In this document: positions 14,373 through 14,401 of the stretch, one piece after another
Layout: every line of letters starts with the position of its first letter
Position numbering within the stretch: position 1 is the first letter of the stretch
NCBI GenBank assembly: GCA_030146365.1
Contig: JASLBU010000247.1
Coordinates: 1-14,401, forward strand
Source of the DNA: Candidatus Limnocylindria bacterium
Lineage (GTDB): Bacteria > Chloroflexota > Limnocylindria > QHBO01
Reading direction: 5' to 3'
Length of the DNA: 14,401 bases
The notes under the pieces: generated by a model
Told to the model about the DNA's origin: nothing
Databases searched by the model: none
The model's input: only the letters and a program-made list of their open reading frames with translations
Made by a program: the position numbers and the translations under genes

Positions 14373-14401
14373 AGGCGCTCGACCGCTCCTCCATGCTCAT
14401 G
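14369..14401 (+). CDS. Start of the next heme-operon gene, possibly glutamate-1-semialdehyde aminomutase (hemL), cut by window end
   Basis: An ATG overlaps the hemQ stop (ATGA, 14369-14372) and the frame stays open to the window edge, giving MKALDRSSMLM. The same overlap style links the other heme genes, so this is very likely a further gene of the operon. DRSSMLM is compatible with the start of HemL (typically SRSRELFERAQ), and hemL is the enzyme still missing between HemA and HemB. The Bacillus operon also ends in hemL. Eleven residues cannot prove it, and hemE, hemH or a coproporphyrinogen oxidase gene are alternatives. Confidence 0.5.
   Translation, partial: MKALDRSSMLM

Noticed and set aside
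1..14401. tRNA or rRNA genes, CRISPR array, transposons, phage genes
   Set aside because: Nothing of these kinds was seen. Only one gap exceeds about 300 bases (4993-5304) and it holds no tRNA-like cloverleaf or direct-repeat array.

Overview
This is a high-GC window (roughly 70% G+C by eye) of bacterial chromosomal DNA, densely packed with housekeeping genes. Most junctions inside gene runs are stop/start overlaps (GTGA, ATGA, TGATG). A class I lysyl-tRNA synthetase, a HemQ-type heme pathway and solitary genes with a TAnnCT box just before the start codon suggest a high-GC Gram-positive-like lineage. A Chloroflexota group is my best guess, with Actinomycetota as the alternative. This assignment is an inference, since no 16S or other marker is present.

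Layout: (1) Positions 1-3359, plus strand: the 3' part of greA, then class I lysS, then serS, an apparent transcription/translation operon. (2) 3413-3814, plus: a lone four-helix DUF2177-type membrane protein. (3) 3864-4992, minus: two genes, a secreted four-cysteine protein followed by a four-helix membrane protein, with a perfect 12-bp hairpin between them. (4) 4993-5304: a divergent intergenic region of about 310 bases with several inverted repeats. (5) 5305-8442, plus: a 1045-residue membrane sensor with two PAS domains and apparently intact GGDEF and EAL domains (cyclic-di-GMP turnover). (6) 8491-9507, plus: a CorA-type Mg/Co channel. (7) 9583-9777, plus: a small His/Cys protein of unknown function. 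(8) 9877 to the window end, plus: a heme operon hemA-hemC-hemD-hemB-hemQ, running into a further gene whose first 11 codons and position suggest hemL.

The heme genes fit together functionally. HemA starts the C5 route from glutamyl-tRNA, HemB condenses aminolevulinate to porphobilinogen, HemC and HemD build uroporphyrinogen III, and HemQ decarboxylates coproheme to protoheme. HemQ implies the coproporphyrin-dependent branch. The order A-C-D-B-(Q)-L? resembles the Bacillus hemAXCDBL operon without hemX and with hemQ inserted. A good promoter (TTGACG, 18 bases, TAGCCT) lies just before hemA.

Most of the window is ordinary. The less ordinary points are the very divergent HemA, the uncharacterised secreted/membrane pair with its hairpin, the small Cys protein before the heme operon, likely leaderless starts at single genes, and a structured-looking intergenic region upstream of the c-di-GMP gene. 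I saw no RNA gene, CRISPR array, transposon or phage gene.
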